From positions 1,550,001 through 1,614,000 of the forward strand of contig NZ_CP135164.1 in assembly GCF_001940225.2 (NCBI RefSeq): 64,000 bases of DNA, given 5' to 3'. Shown here one piece after another: positions 45,774 to 52,471 of this stretch. The notes under the pieces were generated by a model. The model saw only the letters and a list, made by a program, of their open reading frames with translations. It ran no database searches and was not told where the DNA came from. Position numbers and translations under genes: made by a program. The first letter of the stretch is position 1. The number at the start of each line of letters is the position of its first letter. This DNA comes from Roseburia sp. 499. Lineage in GTDB: Bacteria > Bacillota > Clostridia > Lachnospirales > Lachnospiraceae.

Positions 45774-46601
45774 CTATTCACCCAAAACCAACGTCCGGAT
45801 ATCCTGCTCCGGTACCTGATATCGGATTCCTTCTAATGCTGATGTTAGTCTTTGAATCTCTTGTTCTTTCTGATATAAATAAGAGAACACCGGTGCAAGA
45901 GATACCGGATACTTTCTACAAAGTCTTCGATACATTCGTTGCATCACTTGATGATACGAAACCTCATCTTGCAACTGTACCAAGGCTTCTTTTCCTTTAA
46001 AATATGCCGTGTTCCCCACTATCTTCAAAAAATCTTCTATCTTTCCCGCCTCTGCCATATGCTGAATCTCTGATTTTTTCAATTTGTAATGAGCCGGTAT
46101 CAATATAGCATAAATTTCTGCCTCATTCTGTCCAAAGAAGCGTTTTGCCCGGTACATCCACATAATATTCAACCAGTCAATCTGTGTTCCAAATACCTCC
46201 CGCAAGATTTCTTTCATTTTCTTCTGCCGGAAAATACTAATTTTTTTCCATACCTCTGTAAAATAACTGGTATCCAATTGCGGTACAGCATTTTCATATT
46301 GCACCTGTTTTTCATAAAGCCGCAGTGCCTTTCGTTGTACCGGATTACAGAAGCGGCAAATACTCTCATAATCTTCCCGTATAGAATTGTAAATTAGTGC
46401 CTCTACCTGCCCACGATGTTGAATCTCATCATGACCACCATAAATTTTCCCATAAATCTGCTGTTCTCTCAAAAAAGCAATGGTCTCATTAACAGTTTGA
46501 AACTCCAAAATATGTTCATAATCTTCCCGTGTCAAAAGCCGCCCTTCCATGGCTTTGATTTTTGTAATCAGACCACTATACTGTAACAATTCTCCCGCCA
46601 T
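45774..46601 (-). CDS. ntpC: V/A-type ATPase subunit C (d)
   Basis: This all-helical 275-residue protein joins the rotor ring to the central stalk. LLTREDYEHILEFQTVNE near the start and the repeated WLNIMWMYRAKRFF-type patterns fit the AC39/C family. It is shorter than the 320-350 residues common in the family but has no visible break. It begins one base after the small coiled-coil gene ends. Confidence 0.85.
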   Translation of the reverse strand: MAGELLQYSGLITKIKAMEGRLLTREDYEHILEFQTVNETIAFLREQQIYGKIYGGHDEIQHRGQVEALIYNSIREDYESICRFCNPVQRKALRLYEKQVQYENAVPQLDTSYFTEVWKKISIFRQKKMKEILREVFGTQIDWLNIMWMYRAKRFFGQNEAEIYAILIPAHYKLKKSEIQHMAEAGKIEDFLKIVGNTAYFKGKEALVQLQDEVSYHQVMQRMYRRLCRKYPVSLAPVFSYLYQKEQEIQRLTSALEGIRYQVPEQDIRTLVLGE

Positions 46602-46602
46602 C

Positions 46603-46914
46603 TTACACCTCTGTCATTCGTTTCAATATCTCCTGTGCCTTCTCCTCATAGTTTCCATCATATTCCTGATTCAATTGTTCCATATAGTTTTGATTTTTCT
46701 CTATAATTTTCTGAATTTCTTCTTCCGCCTCTGCTTCCAATTGCGACTTCAAAATTATCAGCCGTCCTTCCATTTCTTCCTGCAATTGCTTCTGAATCTC
46801 TTTTTCCTGCTCCTTTTTTTTCCTCTGTAACTCCTGACGTTGCATTTCTGTGTTTTCTATAATCTGATTGGCACGTTCTTCAATCGTATATAGTTCTCTT
46901 ATAATCTCATTCAT
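46603..46914 (-). CDS. Small coiled-coil stalk subunit (G/H) of the V/A-ATPase
   Basis: A 103-residue, nearly pure coiled coil (Glu/Lys/Gln-rich from about 10 to 98). In V/A-ATPase operons a protein of this size and place is the peripheral stalk partner of subunit E (G/H, NtpF in Enterococcus). Its start overlaps the end of the receiver-domain gene by 8 nt, so translation is coupled. Confidence 0.75.
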   Translation of the reverse strand: MNEIIRELYTIEERANQIIENTEMQRQELQRKKKEQEKEIQKQLQEEMEGRLIILKSQLEAEAEEEIQKIIEKNQNYMEQLNQEYDGNYEEKAQEILKRMTEV

Positions 46915-47950
46915 CGGATAACGCTCCCTCTTTATAGTATATTTTTTCTGCTACAAAATCTTCAGAAGTTTCTTTCAGTCTTCGTTCTGCAAAAACATCA
47001 ATCATCTTTTGTACCATCTGCATTACCGTTTCCTCAACTCTCTTTTCTCCCCTTTGTTCTTCCTGAGTTTTTTTCGAAACCTTTATTAACAATCCCAGTA
47101 CATATTCCCCATTTTCTTTATCTATCACAGCTTTCAATTGATAGCAACCCAAAATTTCTCTAGACGCATACCCTATAATAAATATAGTATATACTATATT
47201 TTCCAAAATTTCATTTGGTATTTCTTGGTTGTTTTTCTTTCGCAAACGAAACACCCGATGTTCTTCCGGGCAATGAAATAAATTCATCAAGTAATTAATA
47301 TGAAAAATATAGTTCTGCGCACCAAACATATAATAACGCATAAATTCCTGAAACATCCCCTCAAATAAATCTACAACCTTATCTTTCTCGCCCGGCGAAA
47401 GTTCTATACTTCCACATTGCAGATTACCTTTCATAATTCCGGTCATAGTCTTGCAGATATTATGATAAGTCTGTTTCTTTTTCTCAACCTCATCCACAAG
47501 CTTTTTGGTATCTTTGTCAACGGAATTCCACTTCACCGTCATATCCATAGAATGATTTTTTTTCTTTTCTTGTAACTTATAATAATTCAATGCTGATTTT
47601 ATAGGTTCCACAAGGTCTTCGCTCAAAAAAAATGGTTTTAAAATTAGTTTAAATATCCGGCTATGGTTTACAATTTCCAATGTTTCCCTTACATCCTTTA
47701 CTTGTGCCATCGCAATTTTTACCGTCTCCGGAGAAATAATCTCCACCATATCAAATACTTCTTTCCCCGACATAACCGGCATATCCAATTCACATACCAA
47801 AACCGCCGCGCCTTCTCTACGGATGTATTCCACTGCCTTTTCCGGATATCTAAAATACTTACACTCAATTTTCTCCTTGCAAGCTTCTAACATTCTAATA
47901 TAATTGTCAATCATTTTTCTGCTATTCTCTACAATAACTACTGTATTCAT
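46907..47950 (-). CDS. Response-regulator receiver protein heading the V-ATPase operon
   Basis: Residues about 1-125 form a CheY-like receiver: phosphoacceptor D56 in CELDMPVMSG and K105 in LKPF are conserved. The acidic pair is E8-N9 instead of two acids, and the switch Ser/Thr appears to be Ala82. The C-terminal 220 residues match no output domain I recognise; they have a coiled-coil start (about 140-170) and a helical region with Cys/Tyr-rich parts, no DNA-binding motif. It is first in the operon, has GGAGG 9 nt before the ATG, and overlaps the next gene. A link to ATPase control is inferred only from position. Confidence 0.8.
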   Translation of the reverse strand: MNTVVIVENSRKMIDNYIRMLEACKEKIECKYFRYPEKAVEYIRREGAAVLVCELDMPVMSGKEVFDMVEIISPETVKIAMAQVKDVRETLEIVNHSRIFKLILKPFFLSEDLVEPIKSALNYYKLQEKKKNHSMDMTVKWNSVDKDTKKLVDEVEKKKQTYHNICKTMTGIMKGNLQCGSIELSPGEKDKVVDLFEGMFQEFMRYYMFGAQNYIFHINYLMNLFHCPEEHRVFRLRKKNNQEIPNEILENIVYTIFIIGYASREILGCYQLKAVIDKENGEYVLGLLIKVSKKTQEEQRGEKRVEETVMQMVQKMIDVFAERRLKETSEDFVAEKIYYKEGALSDE

Positions 47951-48020
47951 ATAGCAGCACCTCCACCATTTTGATTATAAAACTTCTCCTATTGTCAATT
48001 ATTCTTGTACTTATATTCAA

Positions 48021-48049
48021 ATTATATCAGACAATGACATAATTTACAA
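48021..48049 (-). promoter_or_regulatory. Promoter of the V-ATPase operon
   Basis: On the minus strand TTGTAA (48044-48049), 17 bp, TATAAT (48021-48026), with TGA directly before the -10 (extended type). About 70 nt of leader precede the first gene. Confidence 0.65.
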
Positions 48050-48089
48050 AATTTTTTTCAAACATCGGTAAATACATCCAAGCCATTCT

Positions 48090-48098
48090 CATATGATA
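48090..48098 (+). promoter_or_regulatory. Possible mother-cell sigma -10 box before the Cys/Gly-rich gene
   Basis: CATATGATA fits CATAnnnTA of SigK-type promoters and lies 31 nt before the start codon. The expected -35 AC is 14 bp upstream rather than 16-17, so this is weak; TATGAT within it could also serve as a SigA -10. Confidence 0.3.
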
Positions 48099-48129
48099 CA
48101 GTGTAATCAAAATTATGGAGGATTTGAAC

Positions 48130-48366
48130 ATGAGTGATTTAGCTGCAACAAACTGTGGATGCGGATGTGACAACAACAACGGAGGATGCGGATGTAATTC
48201 TATTATCTGGATTATTCTGTTACTCTTCTGCTGCGGAAATGGAAACAACGGTATCTTCAGTGATGGATGTGGATGTGGCAACAACAGTTGTATCTGGATT
48301 ATCATCCTGCTTTTCTTCTGCGGATGTGGCAATGACAGATGCGGATGCAACAACAACTTCTGCTAA
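48130..48366 (+). CDS. Cys/Gly/Asn-rich small protein with internal repeat
   Basis: This 78-residue protein has 15 Cys and many Gly and Asn. Two similar modules occur: a CGC cluster, then a hydrophobic core (IIWIILLLF at 25-33; CIWIIILLFF at 54-63), then another Cys-Gly cluster. GGAGG lies 8 nt before the ATG at 48130; the frame is open from 48115. NCBI labels similar clostridial proteins as chorion-class high-cysteine proteins; the function is not established. Composition suggests a cross-linked or metal-binding structural protein, perhaps in the spore coat. A strong terminator follows. Confidence 0.7.
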   Translation: MSDLAATNCGCGCDNNNGGCGCNSIIWIILLLFCCGNGNNGIFSDGCGCGNNSCIWIIILLFFCGCGNDRCGCNNNFC

Positions 48367-48374
48367 TTCATTTT

Positions 48375-48405
48375 AAGAAAAACCCGGGTTCTCCGGGTTT
48401 TTCTT
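48375..48405. terminator. Bidirectional terminator between convergent small genes
   Basis: AAGAAAAACCCGG pairs with CCGGGTTTTTCTT around a 5-nt loop. It ends the Cys/Gly-rich gene on the plus strand and the microprotein gene on the minus strand, whose stop codon lies at its edge. Confidence 0.88.
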
Positions 48406-48526
48406 ATTGTTTTTTTTCTTCTTTTTCTTTCTTTTCTTTCTCCTTCTGTTTCTGCTTTTCTTTCTTTCGAATACATTCTTCATCAATCTCATATACGCTG
48501 TTACCATCTACAATTAATTTACCCAT
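48404..48526 (-). CDS. 40-residue Lys/Glu-tailed microprotein
   Basis: A short reading frame starts with ATG at 48526, 9 nt after a very strong AGAGGAGGTGG ribosome site. It encodes MGKLIVDGNSVYEIDEEC followed by a tail of about 20 Lys, Glu and Gln residues, then TAA and the shared terminator. The ordered N-terminal 18 residues look like a small beta hairpin. No family is recognised, though the strong ribosome site, promoter motif and terminator argue that it is expressed. Confidence 0.65.
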   Translation of the reverse strand: MGKLIVDGNSVYEIDEECIRKKEKQKQKEKEKKEKEEKKQ

Positions 48527-48545
48527 AATCTGCCACCTCCTCTTA

Positions 48546-48573
48546 TAATATATGCTTTTTTTCAAAAGCTGGT
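48546..48573 (-). promoter_or_regulatory. SigK-like promoter of the microprotein gene
   Basis: On the minus strand AC (48572-48573), 17 bp, CATATATTA (48546-48554) matches the SigK pattern AC-N16/17-CATAnnnTA. A spaced SigA promoter was not found. Its -35 overlaps that of the divergent promoter. Confidence 0.45.
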
Positions 48574-48601
48574 TATATCCTCCATTCTTTCTTCATAGAC
48601 T
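48573..48601 (+). promoter_or_regulatory. SigE-like promoter of the 48.6 kb gene pair
   Basis: TTATATC (48573-48579), 14 bp, CATAGACT (48594-48601) matches the SigE consensus KMATATT-N14-CATACAMT at 5 of 7 and 7 of 8 positions with the right spacing, 25 bp before the start codon. Confidence 0.5.
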
Positions 48602-48625
48602 AAAATAAAAAATGGTGATGATAAA

Positions 48626-48943
48626 ATGGAAAACCTTGATACACTGATTCAGGATAAGCATCTTCAAATGATAAAGTCTGCACTTCCTTATCTAACCCCT
48701 TCACGTCAAAGGGATATGGCGATGCTGGTAAAGTTTATGGAACTACAACGTACCATGGCACTTTTTCAAAATCCAGTCAACAATTTGCGTATGTGCTCGG
48801 AAGAAAGTTCTGACGAAGAACGCCCGATACAGATGCTGAATGCCATTCGGGAATATTGTAATGATTACGAAAAGGAAACCATTGATAATCTCATTAATTT
48901 TGTGCAAATGTTTTCTACCTATGAAACACTATTTTCACAATAA
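48626..48943 (+). CDS. Unknown 105-residue helical protein
   Basis: I do not recognise the family. The protein is acidic and mostly helical (KHLQMIKSALPYLTPSRQRDMAMLVKFMELQ), with no membrane segment or signal. The ribosome site is modest (GGTGAT). It is followed after 20 nt by another small unknown gene on the same strand. A SigE-like promoter upstream suggests sporulation expression, which is inference. Confidence 0.7.
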   Translation: MENLDTLIQDKHLQMIKSALPYLTPSRQRDMAMLVKFMELQRTMALFQNPVNNLRMCSEESSDEERPIQMLNAIREYCNDYEKETIDNLINFVQMFSTYETLFSQ

Positions 48944-48963
48944 CCGTTCAAGAAAGGAGTCAT

Positions 48964-49242
48964 ATGAATCCAGAAGATTTATTAAACAACCCACAATTAC
49001 AGAATATTTCACCAGAAAAACTTGCTCTCTTAATGGAACTGGCACAAAATAACTCTCCCAAAGGCACTCCACAGGACATGGCTGCCTCCTTAAAAAACGC
49101 GTCCGAAACCGCAAAAAAAGAAGGGATAAACTTTTCTTCTAATGAACGGAACATGATTATTGAAGTTATGAAACAAGGAATGTCTCCTCAAGAACAGAAA
49201 AAAGTCGATTTACTGATGCAGATGATGAAAAATATGCGGTAG
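48964..49242 (+). CDS. Unknown 92-residue protein
   Basis: A small helical protein with two visible halves: NPEDLLNNPQLQNISPEKLALLMEL near the start, and a C-terminal stretch rich in Met and Gln (MIIEVMKQGMSPQEQKKVDLLMQMMKNMR). AAAGGAG precedes the ATG. It is probably cotranscribed with the 105-residue protein. No named family is recognised; nothing beyond a small soluble protein can be claimed. Confidence 0.7.
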   Translation: MNPEDLLNNPQLQNISPEKLALLMELAQNNSPKGTPQDMAASLKNASETAKKEGINFSSNERNMIIEVMKQGMSPQEQKKVDLLMQMMKNMR

Positions 49243-49265
49243 TAATCTTTTGCATTAAAGCAAAA

Positions 49266-49307
49266 ATGCTTATGGAAGGTTGACATACTTCAACTTCCCA
49301 TAAGCAT
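49266..49307 (-). terminator. Terminator after leuS
   Basis: TGCTTATGG pairs with CCATAAGCA, extended inside by AGGTTGA/TCAACTT. On the minus strand the stem is followed by TTTTTG, 23 nt after the leuS stop. It also separates the convergent small-gene unit. Confidence 0.8.
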
Positions 49308-49329
49308 CAAACTTATACCGTACTATATT

Positions 49330-51738
49330 TTACTTTGCTACAATATTGATAATCTTACCCGGAACATAAATCTCTTTGATAATATTTCCGGTCAATTTAT
49401 CTCCAAGAGCTTCTTTTCCAGCTGAAATCGCTGTATCTTTATCAGCATCTACTGCAATGGTAACCGTAGCCTTTGTCTTTCCATTTAACTGTACTGCAAT
49501 CTCTACTGTGTTTTCTTTCGTCTTTTCTTCTTCATATTCCGGCCATGCATTCTGGTATAATCTTCCTTCATATCCGCACGCAGCCCACAATTCTTCTGTG
49601 ATATGTGGGGCTACCGGATTCAGTAATAACAAGAAGGTCTTAAACTCTGCACGGTTAATCTTTCCTGCCTTGGAGAAGTCATTTAAAATAGACATCAATG
49701 CTGCAATTGCTGTATTGTACTTCAGATTCTCATAGTCAGAACTTACTTTTTTTATCAGCTGATGCATTTTTGTCTCAAATTCCTCACTATAAGCATCACC
49801 ATCTACCAGTGTATCCTGCAATTTCCATACACGCTCTAAGAATCTTCTACATCCCTTTACACCATTTTCAGACCAGGACGCACTTAAATCAAATGCGCCA
49901 ATAAACATCTCATATGTACGAAGGGTATCTGCACCATATTCTAATACGATATCATCCGGATTAACTACGTTTCCTCTGGACTTTGACATCTTCTCCCCGT
50001 TCTCTCCTAAAATCATACCATGAGAGGTTCTCTTCTGATATGGTTCCGGTGTTGGAACTACCTTTTCATCATACAAGAACTTATGCCAAAATCTAGAATA
50101 AAGCAAATGCAAGGTTGTATGCTCCATACCACCATTATACCAATCAACAGGCAACCAATATTTCAATGCTTCCGGGCTTGCCAGCGCTTCTTTATTATGT
50201 GGGTCTGTATAACGAAGGAAATACCAGGAAGAACCTGCCCACTGAGGCATCGTATCTGTTTCTCTCTTTGCCGGACCGCCACAGCATGGACAAGTAGTGT
50301 TTACCCATTCATCCATTGCAGCCAGTGGAGATTCTCCATTATCCGTCGGCATATAGCTTTCTACTTCCGGAAGTTCCAAAGGCAGTTCACTTTCCGGAAT
50401 TGGTACATAACCACATTTTTCACATTTTACAATTGGAATTGGTTCTCCCCAATAACGCTGACGAGAAAATACCCAATCTCTTAACTTGAAATTGGTCTTA
50501 CCCTTTCCGATTCCTTTTTCCTCTAAAAATTCAATGATTTTTTTCTTAGCCTCTGCTACTTCCAGACCATCTAAGAATCCAGAATTTATCATCTTTCCGG
50601 TAGCTACATCTGTATAAGCTTCTTCCTGAACATTTTCGCCACCAGCTACTACCTCAATGATTGGAAGATTAAACTTCTTAGCAAATTCCCAGTCTCTGGT
50701 ATCATGTGCCGGAACTGCCATGATTGCTCCGGTTCCATAACTCATCAATACATAATCAGATACCCAGATAGGAATCTCTTTGTCATTTACCGGATCAACT
50801 GCTTTTAAACCGTTGATTTCTACACCTGTCTTTTCTTTCGCAAGTTCAGAACGTTCAAAATCAGACTTTCTAGATGCTTGTTCCCTGTATGCTACGATTT
50901 CATCCCAATTCGTAATTTCATCCTTATATTTATCTAAAACCGGATGTTCCGGAGACACTACCATATAGGTTGCTCCAAACAGAGTATCTGGTCTGGTAGT
51001 ATAAACAGTGAGCTTATCTTCCTTACCTGCGATTTTGAAATCAACTTCTGCTCCCTGGCTTTTTCCAATCCAGTTTTTCTGTGAAACTTTAACACGTTCA
51101 ATATAATCAACGTCATTTAAACCTTCCAGAAGCTTATCAGCATACTCTGTAATTTTAAGCATCCACTGGCTCTTTACTTTTCTTACAACAGGTGCACCGC
51201 ATCGCTCGCATACACCATTTACAACCTCTTCATTGGCAAGACCTACTTTACAGGAAGTACACCAGTTAATTGGCATTTCTGTCTTATATGCAAGTCCTGC
51301 TTTAAACAATTTAAGGAAAATCCACTGAGTCCACTTATAATATTCCGGATCAGTAGTGTTAATTTCACGGTCCCAGTCAAAAGAATATCCCAGAGAATGT
51401 AACTGATTCTTGAATCTTGATACATTATTCTTCGTTACAATCTTTGGATGAATCTTATTCTTAATTGCGTAATTTTCTGTAGGAAGTCCAAACGCATCCC
51501 ATCCCATTGGATACAATACATTGTATCCCTGCATTCTTCTCTTTCTTGCTACAATATCAAGAGCAGTATATGGTCTTGGATGACCCACATGAAGCCCCTG
51601 TCCTGATGGATACGGGAACTCTACTAATGCGTAATATTTTGGCTTCGAATAGTCATCTGTTGCGGCAAATGCCTTTTCTTCATCCCAGATTTTCTGCCAT
51701 TTTTCTTCCACGGCTCTGTGGTTATATGGTGCTGCCAT
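49330..51738 (-). CDS. leuS: Leucyl-tRNA synthetase
   Basis: A class I synthetase that charges tRNA-Leu. HVGH (50-53) is the HIGH motif and KMSKS lies in the last third; the CP1 editing domain has [10 protein letters not shown] zinc-type knuckle (CTSCK, CERCG) is present near 180. The frame is open to 51786, but AGGAGG before the ATG at 51738 fixes 802 residues. The leader is only about 75 nt, too short for a T-box. Confidence 0.97.
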   Translation of the reverse strand: MAAPYNHRAVEEKWQKIWDEEKAFAATDDYSKPKYYALVEFPYPSGQGLHVGHPRPYTALDIVARKRRMQGYNVLYPMGWDAFGLPTENYAIKNKIHPKIVTKNNVSRFKNQLHSLGYSFDWDREINTTDPEYYKWTQWIFLKLFKAGLAYKTEMPINWCTSCKVGLANEEVVNGVCERCGAPVVRKVKSQWMLKITEYADKLLEGLNDVDYIERVKVSQKNWIGKSQGAEVDFKIAGKEDKLTVYTTRPDTLFGATYMVVSPEHPVLDKYKDEITNWDEIVAYREQASRKSDFERSELAKEKTGVEINGLKAVDPVNDKEIPIWVSDYVLMSYGTGAIMAVPAHDTRDWEFAKKFNLPIIEVVAGGENVQEEAYTDVATGKMINSGFLDGLEVAEAKKKIIEFLEEKGIGKGKTNFKLRDWVFSRQRYWGEPIPIVKCEKCGYVPIPESELPLELPEVESYMPTDNGESPLAAMDEWVNTTCPCCGGPAKRETDTMPQWAGSSWYFLRYTDPHNKEALASPEALKYWLPVDWYNGGMEHTTLHLLYSRFWHKFLYDEKVVPTPEPYQKRTSHGMILGENGEKMSKSRGNVVNPDDIVLEYGADTLRTYEMFIGAFDLSASWSENGVKGCRRFLERVWKLQDTLVDGDAYSEEFETKMHQLIKKVSSDYENLKYNTAIAALMSILNDFSKAGKINRAEFKTFLLLLNPVAPHITEELWAACGYEGRLYQNAWPEYEEEKTKENTVEIAVQLNGKTKATVTIAVDADKDTAISAGKEALGDKLTGNIIKEIYVPGKIINIVAK

Positions 51739-51810
51739 TTTTATTCCTCCTAAGCTTGGCTCAATGCCAATCATTTTTATTCTCATTATGTATAAACCTA
51801 TACTTTTAAA

Positions 51811-51838
51811 AGTTTATCACAAGGGGAAGATTTGTCAA
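51811..51838 (-). promoter_or_regulatory. Candidate leuS promoter
   Basis: On the minus strand TTGACA (51833-51838), 16 bp, TAAACT (51811-51816). The -35 is perfect and the -10 moderate. Confidence 0.5.
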
Positions 51839-51905
51839 GACTCTTGGTACTTTTCTCTCTTTTTTGCATATAGTATACCGAATAGTTTTTTTTCAGGAGA
51901 TTACC

Positions 51906-52406
51906 ATGACAACAAATAATTCCAGTCTTACTTTTCTAGAAAATGCATTATATCAGATGCCGGATGCCTATGCCCGCTTAGAAGGTGCTCCAGATTATCA
52001 GAATATTTATGGCATTGTCCGTTTCTATTCTGTTGAAAATGGTGTTATTGTAAATGCAGAAGTATATGGTCTTCCTTCTGCTTCTGACCCATGTGCTCCC
52101 TTTATTCATGGTTTTCATATTCACGAAGGAAACAGTTGTACCGGAAATACCACAGCTCCATTTTCAAATGCCGGTGCACATTATAATCCTCATTCCTGTC
52201 AGCATCCAGCGCATGCCGGAGATATGCCTCCCCTTTTTGCAAACAAGGGATTTGCATGGATGTTGTACTATACGGACCGCTTTTCCATTCCGGAAATCAT
52301 AGAAAAAACTGTAATCATACATGAAAATCCAGATGATTTCCACACACAACCTTCCGGAAATTCGGGTTCTATGATTGCCTGCGGAGTAATACAATCAGTG
52401 GAATAA
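51906..52406 (+). CDS. sodC: Cu/Zn superoxide dismutase-like protein
   Basis: The SodC metal ligands can be placed by eye: H71 and H73 (copper), H92 (bridging), H100, H103 and D106 (zinc), and H139 (copper). The C78-C159 pair could form the usual disulfide. The conserved active-site Arg of SodC (GSRLACG) is Met156 here (GSMIACG), so catalysis may be slow or altered. There is no signal peptide: AGGAG and the ATG at 51906 give a 166-residue cytosolic protein, unlike most bacterial SodC. The gene stands alone with a terminator. Confidence 0.85.
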   Translation: MTTNNSSLTFLENALYQMPDAYARLEGAPDYQNIYGIVRFYSVENGVIVNAEVYGLPSASDPCAPFIHGFHIHEGNSCTGNTTAPFSNAGAHYNPHSCQHPAHAGDMPPLFANKGFAWMLYYTDRFSIPEIIEKTVIIHENPDDFHTQPSGNSGSMIACGVIQSVE

Positions 52407-52414
52407 GTTATATA

Positions 52415-52458
52415 AAAAAATCCGCTTATGGCAATTTTCATTACCACAAGCGGATTTT
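52415..52458. terminator. Bidirectional terminator between sodC and EF-G paralogue
   Basis: AATCCGCTT (52419-52427) pairs with AAGCGGATT (52448-52456), with A and T tracts on the two sides and extra TATGG/CCACA pairing inside. It serves two convergent genes. Confidence 0.8.
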
Positions 52459-52471
52459 CATTCTCGCTTTT

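Noticed and set aside
48027..48356. 109-codon minus-strand frame opposite the Cys/Gly-rich gene
   Set aside because: It is the reverse frame of the repeat-rich small gene, encodes mostly Pro/His/Leu, and has no ribosome site.
51739..51832. T-box leader before leuS
   Set aside because: The leader is only about 75 nt from the likely promoter, with no T-box sequence or terminator/antiterminator pair.
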